Assembly (NCBI GenBank): GCA_947646735.1
Contig: CANTFK010000985.1
Coordinates: 1-64,000 of the forward strand
Direction: 5' to 3'
Length of the DNA: 64,000 nucleotides
From: Peronospora farinosa
Lineage: Eukaryota; Oomycota; Peronosporomycetes; Peronosporales; Peronosporaceae
Shown here: positions 44,989-57,818 of the stretch, in pieces
How the letters are laid out: each line of letters starts with the position of its first letter
Position numbering within the stretch: the stretch's first letter is position 1
Made by a program: the position numbers and the translations under genes
The notes under the pieces: generated by a model
What the model saw: only the letters and a program-made list of their open reading frames with translations
The model's database searches: none
What the model was told of the DNA's origin: nothing

Positions 44989-45060
44989 GGGCCTTGCCGG
45001 AGATCGAATCCGGGACCTCTCGCACCCTAAGCGAGAATCATACCACTAGACCACAAGGCC
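44989..45060 (-). tRNA. tRNA-Pro(AGG), copy 7
   Basis: Proximal spacer, type d. Confidence 0.96.
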
Positions 45061-45387
45061 ACGCAAACCTATTTACACGCCCACATGTTCCGCCGCCAGC
45101 ATGCACTCTACACACTTCACACATGCGTCACAACCCTCCTCCCTTGCTTTACTTTCCAATAAAGCGGTATATCCACACTCGTCACTCCTTTTCGGTCCGT
45201 CATGGTGTTCCTACGCGTCAAAGCCTTCTCTTCATTGTTCCGTCTCTTTCTGATTCGGTGTTTATGGCTGCAGCATATGCCGCAAGTGATGAGCCTGTCG
45301 ATATCTATCAATCCAGCCGTTAATCGACGCCTAGCGGTCGCAAGCAATGAGCTACATAAGTGTCGAAAAAGACCAGCTCCAACAACA

Positions 45388-45459
45388 GGGCCTTGCCGGA
45401 GATCGAATCCGGGACCTCTCGCACCCTAAGCGAGAATCATACCACTAGACCACAAGGCC
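45388..45459 (-). tRNA. tRNA-Pro(AGG), copy 8
   Basis: Proximal spacer, type d. Confidence 0.96.
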
Positions 45460-45786
45460 ACGCAAACCTATTTACACGCCCACATGTTCCGCCGCCAGCA
45501 TGCACTCTACACACTTCACACATGCGTCACAACCCTCCTCCCTTGCTTTACTTTCCAATAAAGCGGTATATCCACACTCGTCACTCCTTTTCGGTCCGTC
45601 ATGGTGTTCCTACGCGTCAAAGCCTTCTCTTCATTGTTCCGTCTCTTTCTGATTCGGTGTTTATGGCTGCAGCATATGCCGCAAGTGATGAGCCTGTCGA
45701 TATCTATCAATCCAGCCGCTAATGGACGCCTAGCGGTCGCAAGCAATGAGCTACATAAGTGTCGAAAAAGACCAGCTCCAACAACA

Positions 45787-45858
45787 GGGCCTTGCCGGAG
45801 ATCGAATCCGGGACCTCTCGCACCCTAAGCGAGAATCATACCACTAGACCACAAGGCC
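45787..45858 (-). tRNA. tRNA-Pro(AGG), copy 9
   Basis: Proximal spacer, type a. Confidence 0.96.
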
Positions 45859-46185
45859 ACGCAAACCTATTTACACGCCCACATGTTCCGCCGCCAGCAT
45901 GCACTCTACACACTTCACACATGCGTCACAACCCTCCTCCCTTGCTTTACTTTCCAATAAAGCGGTATATCCACACTCGTCACTCCTTTTCGGTCCGTCA
46001 TGGTGTTCCTACGCGTCAAAGCCTTCTCTTCATTGTTCCGTCTCTTTCTGATTCGGTGTTTATGGCTGCAGCATATGCCGCAAGTGATGAGCCTGTCGAT
46101 ATCTATCAATCCAGCCGCTAATCGACGCCTAGCGGTCGCAAGCAATGAGCTACATAAGTGTCGAAAAAGACCAGCTCCAACAACA

Positions 46186-46257
46186 GGGCCTTGCCGGAGA
46201 TCGAATCCGGGACCTCTCGCACCCTAAGCGAGAATCATACCACTAGACCACAAGGCC
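46186..46257 (-). tRNA. tRNA-Pro(AGG), copy 10
   Basis: Proximal spacer, type c. Confidence 0.96.
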
Positions 46258-46584
46258 ACGCAAACCTATTTACACGCCCACATGTTCCGCCGCCAGCATG
46301 CACTCTACACACTTCACACATGCGTCACAACCCTCCTCCCTTGCTTTACTTTCCAATAAAGCGGTATATCCACACTCGTCACTCCTTTTCGGTCCGTCAT
46401 GGTGTTCCTACGCGTCAAAGCCTTCTCTTCATTGTTCCGTCTCTTTCTGATTCGGTGTTTATGGCTGCAGCATATGCCGCAAGTGATGAGCCTGTCGATA
46501 TCTATCAATCCAGCCGCTAATCGACGCCTAGCGGTCGCAAGCAATGAGCTACATAAGTGTCGAAAAAGACCAGCTCCAACAACA

Positions 46585-46656
46585 GGGCCTTGCCGGAGAT
46601 CGAATCCGGGACCTCTCGCACCCTAAGCGAGAATCATACCACTAGACCACAAGGCC
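46585..46656 (-). tRNA. tRNA-Pro(AGG), copy 11
   Basis: Proximal spacer, type c. Confidence 0.96.
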
Positions 46657-46983
46657 ACGCAAACCTATTTACACGCCCACATGTTCCGCCGCCAGCATGC
46701 ACTCTACACACTTCACACATGCGTCACAACCCTCCTCCCTTGCTTTACTTTCCAATAAAGCGGTATATCCACACTCGTCACTCCTTTTCGGTCCGTCATG
46801 GTGTTCCTACGCGTCAAAGCCTTCTCTTCATTGTTCCGTCTCTTTCTGATTCGGTGTTTATGGCTGCAGCATATGCCGCAAGTGATGAGCCTGTCGATAT
46901 CTATCAATCCAGCCGCTAATGGACGCCTAGCGGTCGCAAGCAATGAGCTACATAAGTGTCGAAAAAGACCAGCTCCAACAACA

Positions 46984-47055
46984 GGGCCTTGCCGGAGATC
47001 GAATCCGGGACCTCTCGCACCCTAAGCGAGAATCATACCACTAGACCACAAGGCC
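46984..47055 (-). tRNA. tRNA-Pro(AGG), copy 12
   Basis: Proximal spacer, type a. Confidence 0.96.
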
Positions 47056-47378
47056 ACGCAAACCTATTTACACGCCCACATGTTCCGCCGCCAGCATGCA
47101 CTCTACACACTTCACACATGCGTCACAACCCTCCTCCCTTGCTTTACTTTCCAATAAAGCGGTATATCCACACTCGTCACTCCTTTTCGGTCCGTCATGG
47201 TGTTCCTACGCGTCAAAGCCTTCTCTTCATTGTTCCGTCTCTTTCTGATTCGGTGTTTATGGCTGCAGCATATGCCGCAAGTGATGAGCCTGTCGACTAT
47301 CATCCAGCCGCTAATCGAAGCCGACCGGTCGCAAGCAATGAGCTACATAAGTGTCGAAAAAGACCAGCTCCAACAACA

Positions 47379-47450
47379 GGGCCTTGCCGGAGATCGAATC
47401 CGGGACCTCTCGCACCCTAAGCGAGAATCATACCACTAGACCACAAGGCC
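47379..47450 (-). tRNA. tRNA-Pro(AGG), copy 13
   Basis: 395-bp unit, type e. Confidence 0.96.
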
Positions 47451-47777
47451 ACGCAAACCTATTTACACGCCCACATGTTCCGCCGCCAGCATGCACTCTA
47501 CACACTTCACACATGCGTCACAACCCTCCTCCCTTGCTTTACTTTCCAATAAAGCGGTATATCCACACTCGTCACTCCTTTTCGGTCCGTCATGGTGTTC
47601 CTACGCGTCAAAGCCTTCTCTTCATTGTTCCGTCTCTTTCTGATTCGGTGTTTATGGCTGCAGCATATGCCGCAAGTGATGAGCCTGTCGATATCTATCA
47701 ATCCAGCCGTTAATGGACGCCTAGCGGTCGCAAGCAATGAGCTACATAAGTGTCGAAAAAGACCAGCTCCAACAACA

Positions 47778-47849
47778 GGGCCTTGCCGGAGATCGAATCC
47801 GGGACCTCTCGCACCCTAAGCGAGAATCATACCACTAGACCACAAGGCC
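47778..47849 (-). tRNA. tRNA-Pro(AGG), copy 14
   Basis: Proximal spacer, type b. Confidence 0.96.
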
Positions 47850-48176
47850 ACGCAAACCTATTTACACGCCCACATGTTCCGCCGCCAGCATGCACTCTAC
47901 ACACTTCACACATGCGTCACAACCCTCCTCCCTTGCTTTACTTTCCAATAAAGCGGTATATCCACACTCGTCACTCCTTTTCGGTCCGTCATGGTGTTCC
48001 TACGCGTCAAAGCCTTCTCTTCATTGTTCCGTCTCTTTCTGATTCGGTGTTTATGGCTGCAGCATATGCCGCAAGTGATGAGCCTGTCGATATCTATCAA
48101 TCCAGCCGTTAATGGACGCCTAGCGGTCGCAAGCAATGAGCTACATAAGTGTCGAAAAAGACCAGCTCCAACAACA

Positions 48177-48248
48177 GGGCCTTGCCGGAGATCGAATCCG
48201 GGACCTCTCGCACCCTAAGCGAGAATCATACCACTAGACCACAAGGCC
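48177..48248 (-). tRNA. tRNA-Pro(AGG), copy 15
   Basis: Proximal spacer, type b. Confidence 0.96.
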
Positions 48249-48575
48249 ACGCAAACCTATTTACACGCCCACATGTTCCGCCGCCAGCATGCACTCTACA
48301 CACTTCACACATGCGTCACAACCCTCCTCCCTTGCTTTACTTTCCAATAAAGCGGTATATCCACACTCGTCACTCCTTTTCGGTCCGTCATGGTGTTCCT
48401 ACGCGTCAAAGCCTTCTCTTCATTGTTCCGTCTCTTTCTGATTCGGTGTTTATGGCTGCAGCATATGCCGCAAGTGATGAGCCTGTCGATATCTATCAAT
48501 CCAGCCGTTAATGGACGCCTAGCGGTCGCAAGCAATGAGCTACATAAGTGTCGAAAAAGACCAGCTCCAACAACA

Positions 48576-48647
48576 GGGCCTTGCCGGAGATCGAATCCGG
48601 GACCTCTCGCACCCTAAGCGAGAATCATACCACTAGACCACAAGGCC
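48576..48647 (-). tRNA. tRNA-Pro(AGG), copy 16
   Basis: Proximal spacer, type b. Confidence 0.96.
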
Positions 48648-48974
48648 ACGCAAACCTATTTACACGCCCACATGTTCCGCCGCCAGCATGCACTCTACAC
48701 ACTTCACACATGCGTCACAACCCTCCTCCCTTGCTTTACTTTCCAATAAAGCGGTATATCCACACTCGTCACTCCTTTTCGGTCCGTCATGGTGTTCCTA
48801 CGCGTCAAAGCCTTCTCTTCATTGTTCCGTCTCTTTCTGATTCGGTGTTTATGGCTGCAGCATATGCCGCAAGTGATGAGCCTGTCGATATCTATCAATC
48901 CAGCCGCTAATGGACGCCTAGCGGTCGCAAGCAATGAGCTACATAAGTGTCGAAAAAGACCAGCTCCAACAACA

Positions 48975-49046
48975 GGGCCTTGCCGGAGATCGAATCCGGG
49001 ACCTCTCGCACCCTAAGCGAGAATCATACCACTAGACCACAAGGCC
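48975..49046 (-). tRNA. tRNA-Pro(AGG), copy 17
   Basis: Proximal spacer, type a. Confidence 0.96.
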
Positions 49047-49373
49047 ACGCAAACCTATTTACACGCCCACATGTTCCGCCGCCAGCATGCACTCTACACA
49101 CTTCACACATGCGTCACAACCCTCCTCCCTTGCTTTACTTTCCAATAAAGCGGTATATCCACACTCGTCACTCCTTTTCGGTCCGTCATGGTGTTCCTAC
49201 GCGTCAAAGCCTTCTCTTCATTGTTCCGTCTCTTTCTGATTCGGTGTTTATGGCTGCAGCATATGCCGCAAGTGATGAGCCTGTCGATATCTATCAATCC
49301 AGCCGCTAATGGACGCCTAGCGGTCGCAAGCAATGAGCTACATAAGTGTCGAAAAAGACCAGCTCCAACAACA

Positions 49374-49445
49374 GGGCCTTGCCGGAGATCGAATCCGGGA
49401 CCTCTCGCACCCTAAGCGAGAATCATACCACTAGACCACAAGGCC
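49374..49445 (-). tRNA. tRNA-Pro(AGG), copy 18
   Basis: Proximal spacer, type a. Confidence 0.96.
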
Positions 49446-49772
49446 ACGCAAACCTATTTACACGCCCACATGTTCCGCCGCCAGCATGCACTCTACACAC
49501 TTCACACATGCGTCACAACCCTCCTCCCTTGCTTTACTTTCCAATAAAGCGGTATATCCACACTCGTCACTCCTTTTCGGTCCGTCATGGTGTTCCTACG
49601 CGTCAAAGCCTTCTCTTCATTGTTCCGTCTCTTTCTGATTCGGTGTTTATGGCTGCAGCATATGCCGCAAGTGATGAGCCTGTCGATATCTATCAATCCA
49701 GCCGCTAATGGACGCCTAGCGGTCGCAAGCAATGAGCTACATAAGTGTCGAAAAAGACCAGCTCCAACAACA

Positions 49773-49844
49773 GGGCCTTGCCGGAGATCGAATCCGGGAC
49801 CTCTCGCACCCTAAGCGAGAATCATACCACTAGACCACAAGGCC
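49773..49844 (-). tRNA. tRNA-Pro(AGG), copy 19
   Basis: Proximal spacer, type a. Confidence 0.96.
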
Positions 49845-50171
49845 ACGCAAACCTATTTACACGCCCACATGTTCCGCCGCCAGCATGCACTCTACACACT
49901 TCACACATGCGTCACAACCCTCCTCCCTTGCTTTACTTTCCAATAAAGCGGTATATCCACACTCGTCACTCCTTTTCGGTCCGTCATGGTGTTCCTACGC
50001 GTCAAAGCCTTCTCTTCATTGTTCCGTCTCTTTCTGATTCGGTGTTTATGGCTGCAGCATATGCCGCAAGTGATGAGCCTGTCGATATCTATCAATCCAG
50101 CCGCTAATGGACGCCTAGCGGTCGCAAGCAATGAGCTACATAAGTGTCGAAAAAGACCAGCTCCAACAACA

Positions 50172-50243
50172 GGGCCTTGCCGGAGATCGAATCCGGGACC
50201 TCTCGCACCCTAAGCGAGAATCATACCACTAGACCACAAGGCC
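50172..50243 (-). tRNA. tRNA-Pro(AGG), copy 20
   Basis: Proximal spacer, type a. Confidence 0.96.
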
Positions 50244-50566
50244 ACGCAAACCTATTTACACGCCCACATGTTCCGCCGCCAGCATGCACTCTACACACTT
50301 CACACATGCGTCACAACCCTCCTCCCTTGCTTTACTTTCCAATAAAGCGGTATATCCACACTCGTCACTCCTTTTCGGTCCGTCATGGTGTTCCTACGCG
50401 TCAAAGCCTTCTCTTCATTGTTCCGTCTCTTTCTGATTCGGTGTTTATGGCTGCAGCATATGCCGCAAGTGATGAGCCTGTCGACTATCATCCAGCCGCT
50501 AATCGAAGCCGACCGGTCGCAAGCAATGAGCTACATAAGTGTCGAAAAAGACCAGCTCCAACAACA

Positions 50567-50638
50567 GGGCCTTGCCGGAGATCGAATCCGGGACCTCTCG
50601 CACCCTAAGCGAGAATCATACCACTAGACCACAAGGCC
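50567..50638 (-). tRNA. tRNA-Pro(AGG), copy 21
   Basis: 395-bp unit, type e. Confidence 0.96.
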
Positions 50639-50961
50639 ACGCAAACCTATTTACACGCCCACATGTTCCGCCGCCAGCATGCACTCTACACACTTCACAC
50701 ATGCGTCACAACCCTCCTCCCTTGCTTTACTTTCCAATAAAGCGGTATATCCACACTCGTCACTCCTTTTCGGTCCGTCATGGTGTTCCTACGCGTCAAA
50801 GCCTTCTCTTCATTGTTCCGTCTCTTTCTGATTCGGTGTTTATGGCTGCAGCATATGCCGCAAGTGATGAGCCTGTCGACTATCATCCAGCCGCTAATCG
50901 AAGCCGACCGGTCGCAAGCAATGAGCTACATAAGTGTCGAAAAAGACCAGCTCCAACAACA

Positions 50962-51033
50962 GGGCCTTGCCGGAGATCGAATCCGGGACCTCTCGCACCC
51001 TAAGCGAGAATCATACCACTAGACCACAAGGCC
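50962..51033 (-). tRNA. tRNA-Pro(AGG), copy 22
   Basis: 395-bp unit, type e. Confidence 0.96.
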
Positions 51034-51360
51034 ACGCAAACCTATTTACACGCCCACATGTTCCGCCGCCAGCATGCACTCTACACACTTCACACATGCG
51101 TCACAACCCTCCTCCCTTGCTTTACTTTCCAATAAAGCGGTATATCCACACTCGTCACTCCTTTTCGGTCCGTCATGGTGTTCCTACGCGTCAAAGCCTT
51201 CTCTTCATTGTTCCGTCTCTTTCTGATTCGGTGTTTATGGCTGCAGCATATGCCGCAAGTGATGAGCCTGTCGATATCTATCAATCCAGCCGCTAATCGA
51301 CGCCTAGCGGTCGCAAGCAATGAGCTACATAAGTGTCGAAAAAGACCAGCTCCAACAACA

Positions 51361-51432
51361 GGGCCTTGCCGGAGATCGAATCCGGGACCTCTCGCACCCT
51401 AAGCGAGAATCATACCACTAGACCACAAGGCC
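51361..51432 (-). tRNA. tRNA-Pro(AGG), copy 23
   Basis: Proximal spacer, type c. Confidence 0.96.
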
Positions 51433-51759
51433 ACGCAAACCTATTTACACGCCCACATGTTCCGCCGCCAGCATGCACTCTACACACTTCACACATGCGT
51501 CACAACCCTCCTCCCTTGCTTTACTTTCCAATAAAGCGGTATATCCACACTCGTCACTCCTTTTCGGTCCGTCATGGTGTTCCTACGCGTCAAAGCCTTC
51601 TCTTCATTGTTCCGTCTCTTTCTGATTCGGTGTTTATGGCTGCAGCATATGCCGCAAGTGATGAGCCTGTCGATATCTATCAATCCAGCCGCTAATGGAC
51701 GCCTACCGGTCGCAAGCAATGAGCTACATAAGTGTCGAAAAAGACCAGCTCCAACAACA

Positions 51760-51831
51760 GGGCCTTGCCGGAGATCGAATCCGGGACCTCTCGCACCCTA
51801 AGCGAGAATCATACCACTAGACCACAAGGCC
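51760..51831 (-). tRNA. tRNA-Pro(AGG), copy 24
   Basis: Proximal spacer, type f (only copy). Confidence 0.96.
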
Positions 51832-52158
51832 ACGCAAACCTATTTACACGCCCACATGTTCCGCCGCCAGCATGCACTCTACACACTTCACACATGCGTC
51901 ACAACCCTCCTCCCTTGCTTTACTTTCCAATAAAGCGGTATATCCACACTCGTCACTCCTTTTCGGTCCGTCATGGTGTTCCTACGCGTCAAAGCCTTCT
52001 CTTCATTGTTCCGTCTCTTTCTGATTCGGTGTTTATGGCTGCAGCATATGCCGCAAGTGATGAGCCTGTCGATATCTATCAATCCAGCCGCTAATGGACG
52101 CCTAGCGGTCGCAAGCAATGAGCTACATAAGTGTCGAAAAAGACCAGCTCCAACAACA

Positions 52159-52230
52159 GGGCCTTGCCGGAGATCGAATCCGGGACCTCTCGCACCCTAA
52201 GCGAGAATCATACCACTAGACCACAAGGCC
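52159..52230 (-). tRNA. tRNA-Pro(AGG), copy 25
   Basis: Proximal spacer, type a. Confidence 0.96.
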
Positions 52231-52557
52231 ACGCAAACCTATTTACACGCCCACATGTTCCGCCGCCAGCATGCACTCTACACACTTCACACATGCGTCA
52301 CAACCCTCCTCCCTTGCTTTACTTTCCAATAAAGCGGTATATCCACACTCGTCACTCCTTTTCGGTCCGTCATGGTGTTCCTACGCGTCAAAGCCTTCTC
52401 TTCATTGTTCCGTCTCTTTCTGATTCGGTGTTTATGGCTGCAGCATATGCCGCAAGTGATGAGCCTGTCGATATCTATCAATCCAGCCGCTAATCGACGC
52501 CGACCGGTCGCAAGCAATGAGCTACATAAGTGTCGAAAAAGACCAGCTCCAACAACA

Positions 52558-52629
52558 GGGCCTTGCCGGAGATCGAATCCGGGACCTCTCGCACCCTAAG
52601 CGAGAATCATACCACTAGACCACAAGGCC
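52558..52629 (-). tRNA. tRNA-Pro(AGG), copy 26
   Basis: Proximal spacer, type g. Confidence 0.96.
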
Positions 52630-52956
52630 ACGCAAACCTATTTACACGCCCACATGTTCCGCCGCCAGCATGCACTCTACACACTTCACACATGCGTCAC
52701 AACCCTCCTCCCTTGCTTTACTTTCCAATAAAGCGGTATATCCACACTCGTCACTCCTTTTCGGTCCGTCATGGTGTTCCTACGCGTCAAAGCCTTCTCT
52801 TCATTGTTCCGTCTCTTTCTGATTCGGTGTTTATGGCTGCAGCATATGCCGCAAGTGATGAGCCTGTCGATATCTATCAATCCAGCCGCTAATCGAAGCC
52901 GACCGGTCGCAAGCAATGAGCTACATAAGTGTCGAAAAAGACCAGCTCCAACAACA

Positions 52957-53028
52957 GGGCCTTGCCGGAGATCGAATCCGGGACCTCTCGCACCCTAAGC
53001 GAGAATCATACCACTAGACCACAAGGCC
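52957..53028 (-). tRNA. tRNA-Pro(AGG), copy 27
   Basis: Proximal spacer, type h (only copy). Confidence 0.96.
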
Positions 53029-53355
53029 ACGCAAACCTATTTACACGCCCACATGTTCCGCCGCCAGCATGCACTCTACACACTTCACACATGCGTCACA
53101 ACCCTCCTCCCTTGCTTTACTTTCCAATAAAGCGGTATATCCACACTCGTCACTCCTTTTCGGTCCGTCATGGTGTTCCTACGCGTCAAAGCCTTCTCTT
53201 CATTGTTCCGTCTCTTTCTGATTCGGTGTTTATGGCTGCAGCATATGCCGCAAGTGATGAGCCTGTCGATATCTATCAATCCAGCCGCTAATGGACGCCT
53301 AGCGGTCGCAAGCAATGAGCTACATAAGTGTCGAAAAAGACCAGCTCCAACAACA

Positions 53356-53427
53356 GGGCCTTGCCGGAGATCGAATCCGGGACCTCTCGCACCCTAAGCG
53401 AGAATCATACCACTAGACCACAAGGCC
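53356..53427 (-). tRNA. tRNA-Pro(AGG), copy 28
   Basis: Proximal spacer, type a; first of a run of near-identical type a units. Confidence 0.96.
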
Positions 53428-53754
53428 ACGCAAACCTATTTACACGCCCACATGTTCCGCCGCCAGCATGCACTCTACACACTTCACACATGCGTCACAA
53501 CCCTCCTCCCTTGCTTTACTTTCCAATAAAGCGGTATATCCACACTCGTCACTCCTTTTCGGTCCGTCATGGTGTTCCTACGCGTCAAAGCCTTCTCTTC
53601 ATTGTTCCGTCTCTTTCTGATTCGGTGTTTATGGCTGCAGCATATGCCGCAAGTGATGAGCCTGTCGATATCTATCAATCCAGCCGCTAATGGACGCCTA
53701 GCGGTCGCAAGCAATGAGCTACATAAGTGTCGAAAAAGACCAGCTCCAACAACA

Positions 53755-53826
53755 GGGCCTTGCCGGAGATCGAATCCGGGACCTCTCGCACCCTAAGCGA
53801 GAATCATACCACTAGACCACAAGGCC
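53755..53826 (-). tRNA. tRNA-Pro(AGG), copy 29
   Basis: Proximal spacer, type a. Confidence 0.96.
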
Positions 53827-54153
53827 ACGCAAACCTATTTACACGCCCACATGTTCCGCCGCCAGCATGCACTCTACACACTTCACACATGCGTCACAAC
53901 CCTCCTCCCTTGCTTTACTTTCCAATAAAGCGGTATATCCACACTCGTCACTCCTTTTCGGTCCGTCATGGTGTTCCTACGCGTCAAAGCCTTCTCTTCA
54001 TTGTTCCGTCTCTTTCTGATTCGGTGTTTATGGCTGCAGCATATGCCGCAAGTGATGAGCCTGTCGATATCTATCAATCCAGCCGCTAATGGACGCCTAG
54101 CGGTCGCAAGCAATGAGCTACATAAGTGTCGAAAAAGACCAGCTCCAACAACA

Positions 54154-54225
54154 GGGCCTTGCCGGAGATCGAATCCGGGACCTCTCGCACCCTAAGCGAG
54201 AATCATACCACTAGACCACAAGGCC
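54154..54225 (-). tRNA. tRNA-Pro(AGG), copy 30
   Basis: Proximal spacer, type a. Confidence 0.96.
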
Positions 54226-54552
54226 ACGCAAACCTATTTACACGCCCACATGTTCCGCCGCCAGCATGCACTCTACACACTTCACACATGCGTCACAACC
54301 CTCCTCCCTTGCTTTACTTTCCAATAAAGCGGTATATCCACACTCGTCACTCCTTTTCGGTCCGTCATGGTGTTCCTACGCGTCAAAGCCTTCTCTTCAT
54401 TGTTCCGTCTCTTTCTGATTCGGTGTTTATGGCTGCAGCATATGCCGCAAGTGATGAGCCTGTCGATATCTATCAATCCAGCCGCTAATGGACGCCTAGC
54501 GGTCGCAAGCAATGAGCTACATAAGTGTCGAAAAAGACCAGCTCCAACAACA

Positions 54553-54624
54553 GGGCCTTGCCGGAGATCGAATCCGGGACCTCTCGCACCCTAAGCGAGA
54601 ATCATACCACTAGACCACAAGGCC
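54553..54624 (-). tRNA. tRNA-Pro(AGG), copy 31
   Basis: Proximal spacer, type a. Confidence 0.96.
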
Positions 54625-54951
54625 ACGCAAACCTATTTACACGCCCACATGTTCCGCCGCCAGCATGCACTCTACACACTTCACACATGCGTCACAACCC
54701 TCCTCCCTTGCTTTACTTTCCAATAAAGCGGTATATCCACACTCGTCACTCCTTTTCGGTCCGTCATGGTGTTCCTACGCGTCAAAGCCTTCTCTTCATT
54801 GTTCCGTCTCTTTCTGATTCGGTGTTTATGGCTGCAGCATATGCCGCAAGTGATGAGCCTGTCGATATCTATCAATCCAGCCGCTAATGGACGCCTAGCG
54901 GTCGCAAGCAATGAGCTACATAAGTGTCGAAAAAGACCAGCTCCAACAACA

Positions 54952-55023
54952 GGGCCTTGCCGGAGATCGAATCCGGGACCTCTCGCACCCTAAGCGAGAA
55001 TCATACCACTAGACCACAAGGCC
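54952..55023 (-). tRNA. tRNA-Pro(AGG), copy 32
   Basis: Proximal spacer, type a. Confidence 0.96.
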
Positions 55024-55350
55024 ACGCAAACCTATTTACACGCCCACATGTTCCGCCGCCAGCATGCACTCTACACACTTCACACATGCGTCACAACCCT
55101 CCTCCCTTGCTTTACTTTCCAATAAAGCGGTATATCCACACTCGTCACTCCTTTTCGGTCCGTCATGGTGTTCCTACGCGTCAAAGCCTTCTCTTCATTG
55201 TTCCGTCTCTTTCTGATTCGGTGTTTATGGCTGCAGCATATGCCGCAAGTGATGAGCCTGTCGATATCTATCAATCCAGCCGCTAATGGACGCCTAGCGG
55301 TCGCAAGCAATGAGCTACATAAGTGTCGAAAAAGACCAGCTCCAACAACA

Positions 55351-55422
55351 GGGCCTTGCCGGAGATCGAATCCGGGACCTCTCGCACCCTAAGCGAGAAT
55401 CATACCACTAGACCACAAGGCC
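55351..55422 (-). tRNA. tRNA-Pro(AGG), copy 33
   Basis: Proximal spacer, type a. Confidence 0.96.
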
Positions 55423-55749
55423 ACGCAAACCTATTTACACGCCCACATGTTCCGCCGCCAGCATGCACTCTACACACTTCACACATGCGTCACAACCCTC
55501 CTCCCTTGCTTTACTTTCCAATAAAGCGGTATATCCACACTCGTCACTCCTTTTCGGTCCGTCATGGTGTTCCTACGCGTCAAAGCCTTCTCTTCATTGT
55601 TCCGTCTCTTTCTGATTCGGTGTTTATGGCTGCAGCATATGCCGCAAGTGATGAGCCTGTCGATATCTATCAATCCAGCCGCTAATGGACGCCTAGCGGT
55701 CGCAAGCAATGAGCTACATAAGTGTCGAAAAAGACCAGCTCCAACAACA

Positions 55750-55821
55750 GGGCCTTGCCGGAGATCGAATCCGGGACCTCTCGCACCCTAAGCGAGAATC
55801 ATACCACTAGACCACAAGGCC
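55750..55821 (-). tRNA. tRNA-Pro(AGG), copy 34
   Basis: Proximal spacer, type a. Confidence 0.96.
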
Positions 55822-56148
55822 ACGCAAACCTATTTACACGCCCACATGTTCCGCCGCCAGCATGCACTCTACACACTTCACACATGCGTCACAACCCTCC
55901 TCCCTTGCTTTACTTTCCAATAAAGCGGTATATCCACACTCGTCACTCCTTTTCGGTCCGTCATGGTGTTCCTACGCGTCAAAGCCTTCTCTTCATTGTT
56001 CCGTCTCTTTCTGATTCGGTGTTTATGGCTGCAGCATATGCCGCAAGTGATGAGCCTGTCGATATCTATCAATCCAGCCGCTAATCGACGCCGACCGGTC
56101 GCAAGCAATGAGCTACATAAGTGTCGAAAAAGACCAGCTCCAACAACA

Positions 56149-56220
56149 GGGCCTTGCCGGAGATCGAATCCGGGACCTCTCGCACCCTAAGCGAGAATCA
56201 TACCACTAGACCACAAGGCC
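56149..56220 (-). tRNA. tRNA-Pro(AGG), copy 35
   Basis: Proximal spacer, type g. Confidence 0.96.
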
Positions 56221-56547
56221 ACGCAAACCTATTTACACGCCCACATGTTCCGCCGCCAGCATGCACTCTACACACTTCACACATGCGTCACAACCCTCCT
56301 CCCTTGCTTTACTTTCCAATAAAGCGGTATATCCACACTCGTCACTCCTTTTCGGTCCGTCATGGTGTTCCTACGCGTCAAAGCCTTCTCTTCATTGTTC
56401 CGTCTCTTTCTGATTCGGTGTTTATGGCTGCAGCATATGCCGCAAGTGATGAGCCTGTCGATATCTATCAATCCAGCCGCTAATGGACGCCTAGCGGTCG
56501 CAAGCAATGAGCTACATAAGTGTCGAAAAAGACCAGCTCCAACAACA

Positions 56548-56619
56548 GGGCCTTGCCGGAGATCGAATCCGGGACCTCTCGCACCCTAAGCGAGAATCAT
56601 ACCACTAGACCACAAGGCC
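56548..56619 (-). tRNA. tRNA-Pro(AGG), copy 36
   Basis: Last copy with a proximal-family left spacer; type a. Confidence 0.96.
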
Positions 56620-56947
56620 ACGCAAACCTATTTACACGCCCACATGTTCCGCCGCCAGCATGCACTCTACGCACTTCACACATGCGTCACGACCCTCCTT
56701 CCTATGCTTTACCTTCCAATACGGCGGCATACCCACACTCGTCACTCCTTTTCGGTCCGTCATGGTGGTCCTACGCGTCAAAGCCTTCTCGTCACTGTGC
56801 CATCTCTTTCTGATTCGGTGTTGATGGCTGCAGCATATGCCGCAAGTGATGAGCCTGTCGATATCTATCAATCCAGCCGCTAATGGACGCCTAGCGGTCG
56901 CAAGCAATGAGCTACATAAGTGTCGAAAAAGACCAGCTCCAACAACA

Positions 56948-57019
56948 GGGCCTTGCCGGAGATCGAATCCGGGACCTCTCGCACCCTAAGCGAGAATCAT
57001 ACCACTAGACCACAAGGCC
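56948..57019 (-). tRNA. tRNA-Pro(AGG), copy 37
   Basis: First distal-family spacer, 400-bp unit. Confidence 0.96.
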
Positions 57020-57346
57020 ACGCAAACCTATTTACACGCCCACATGTTCCGCCGCCAGCATGCACTCTACACACTTCACACATGCGTCACGACCCTCCTC
57101 CCTTGCTTTACCTTCCAATAAAGCGGCATACCCACACTCGTCACTCCTTTTCGGTCCGTCATGGTGGTCCTACGCGTCAAAGCCTTCTCGTCACTGTGCC
57201 ATCTCTTTCTGATTCGGTGTTTATGGCTGCAGCATATGCCGCAAGTGATGAGCCTGTCGATATCTATCAATCCAGCCGCTAATGGACGCCTAGCGGTCGC
57301 AAGCAATGAGCTACATAAGTGTCGAAAAAGACCAGCTCCAACAACA

Positions 57347-57418
57347 GGGCCTTGCCGGAGATCGAATCCGGGACCTCTCGCACCCTAAGCGAGAATCATA
57401 CCACTAGACCACAAGGCC
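57347..57418 (-). tRNA. tRNA-Pro(AGG), copy 38
   Basis: Intermediate spacer: proximal AATAAAGCGG with distal CGTCACTGTGCC. Confidence 0.96.
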
Positions 57419-57746
57419 ACGCAAACCTATTTACACGCCCACATGTTCCGCCGCCAGCATGCACTCTACACACTTCACATATGCGTCACGACCCTCCTTC
57501 ATATGCTTTACCTTCCAATACGGCGGCATACCCACACTCGTCACTCCTTTTCGGTCCGTCATGGTGGTCCTACGCGTCAAAGCCTTCTCGTCACTGTGCC
57601 ATCTCTTTCTGATTCGGTGTTGATGGCTGCAGCATATGCCGCAAGTGATGAGCCTGTCGATATCTATCAATCCAGCCGCTAATGGACGCCTAGCGGTCGC
57701 AAGCAATGAGCTACATAAGTGTCGAAAAAGACCAGCTCCAACAACA

Positions 57747-57818
57747 GGGCCTTGCCGGAGATCGAATCCGGGACCTCTCGCACCCTAAGCGAGAATCATA
57801 CCACTAGACCACAAGGCC
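57747..57818 (-). tRNA. tRNA-Pro(AGG), copy 39
   Basis: Distal spacer, 400-bp unit. Confidence 0.96.
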
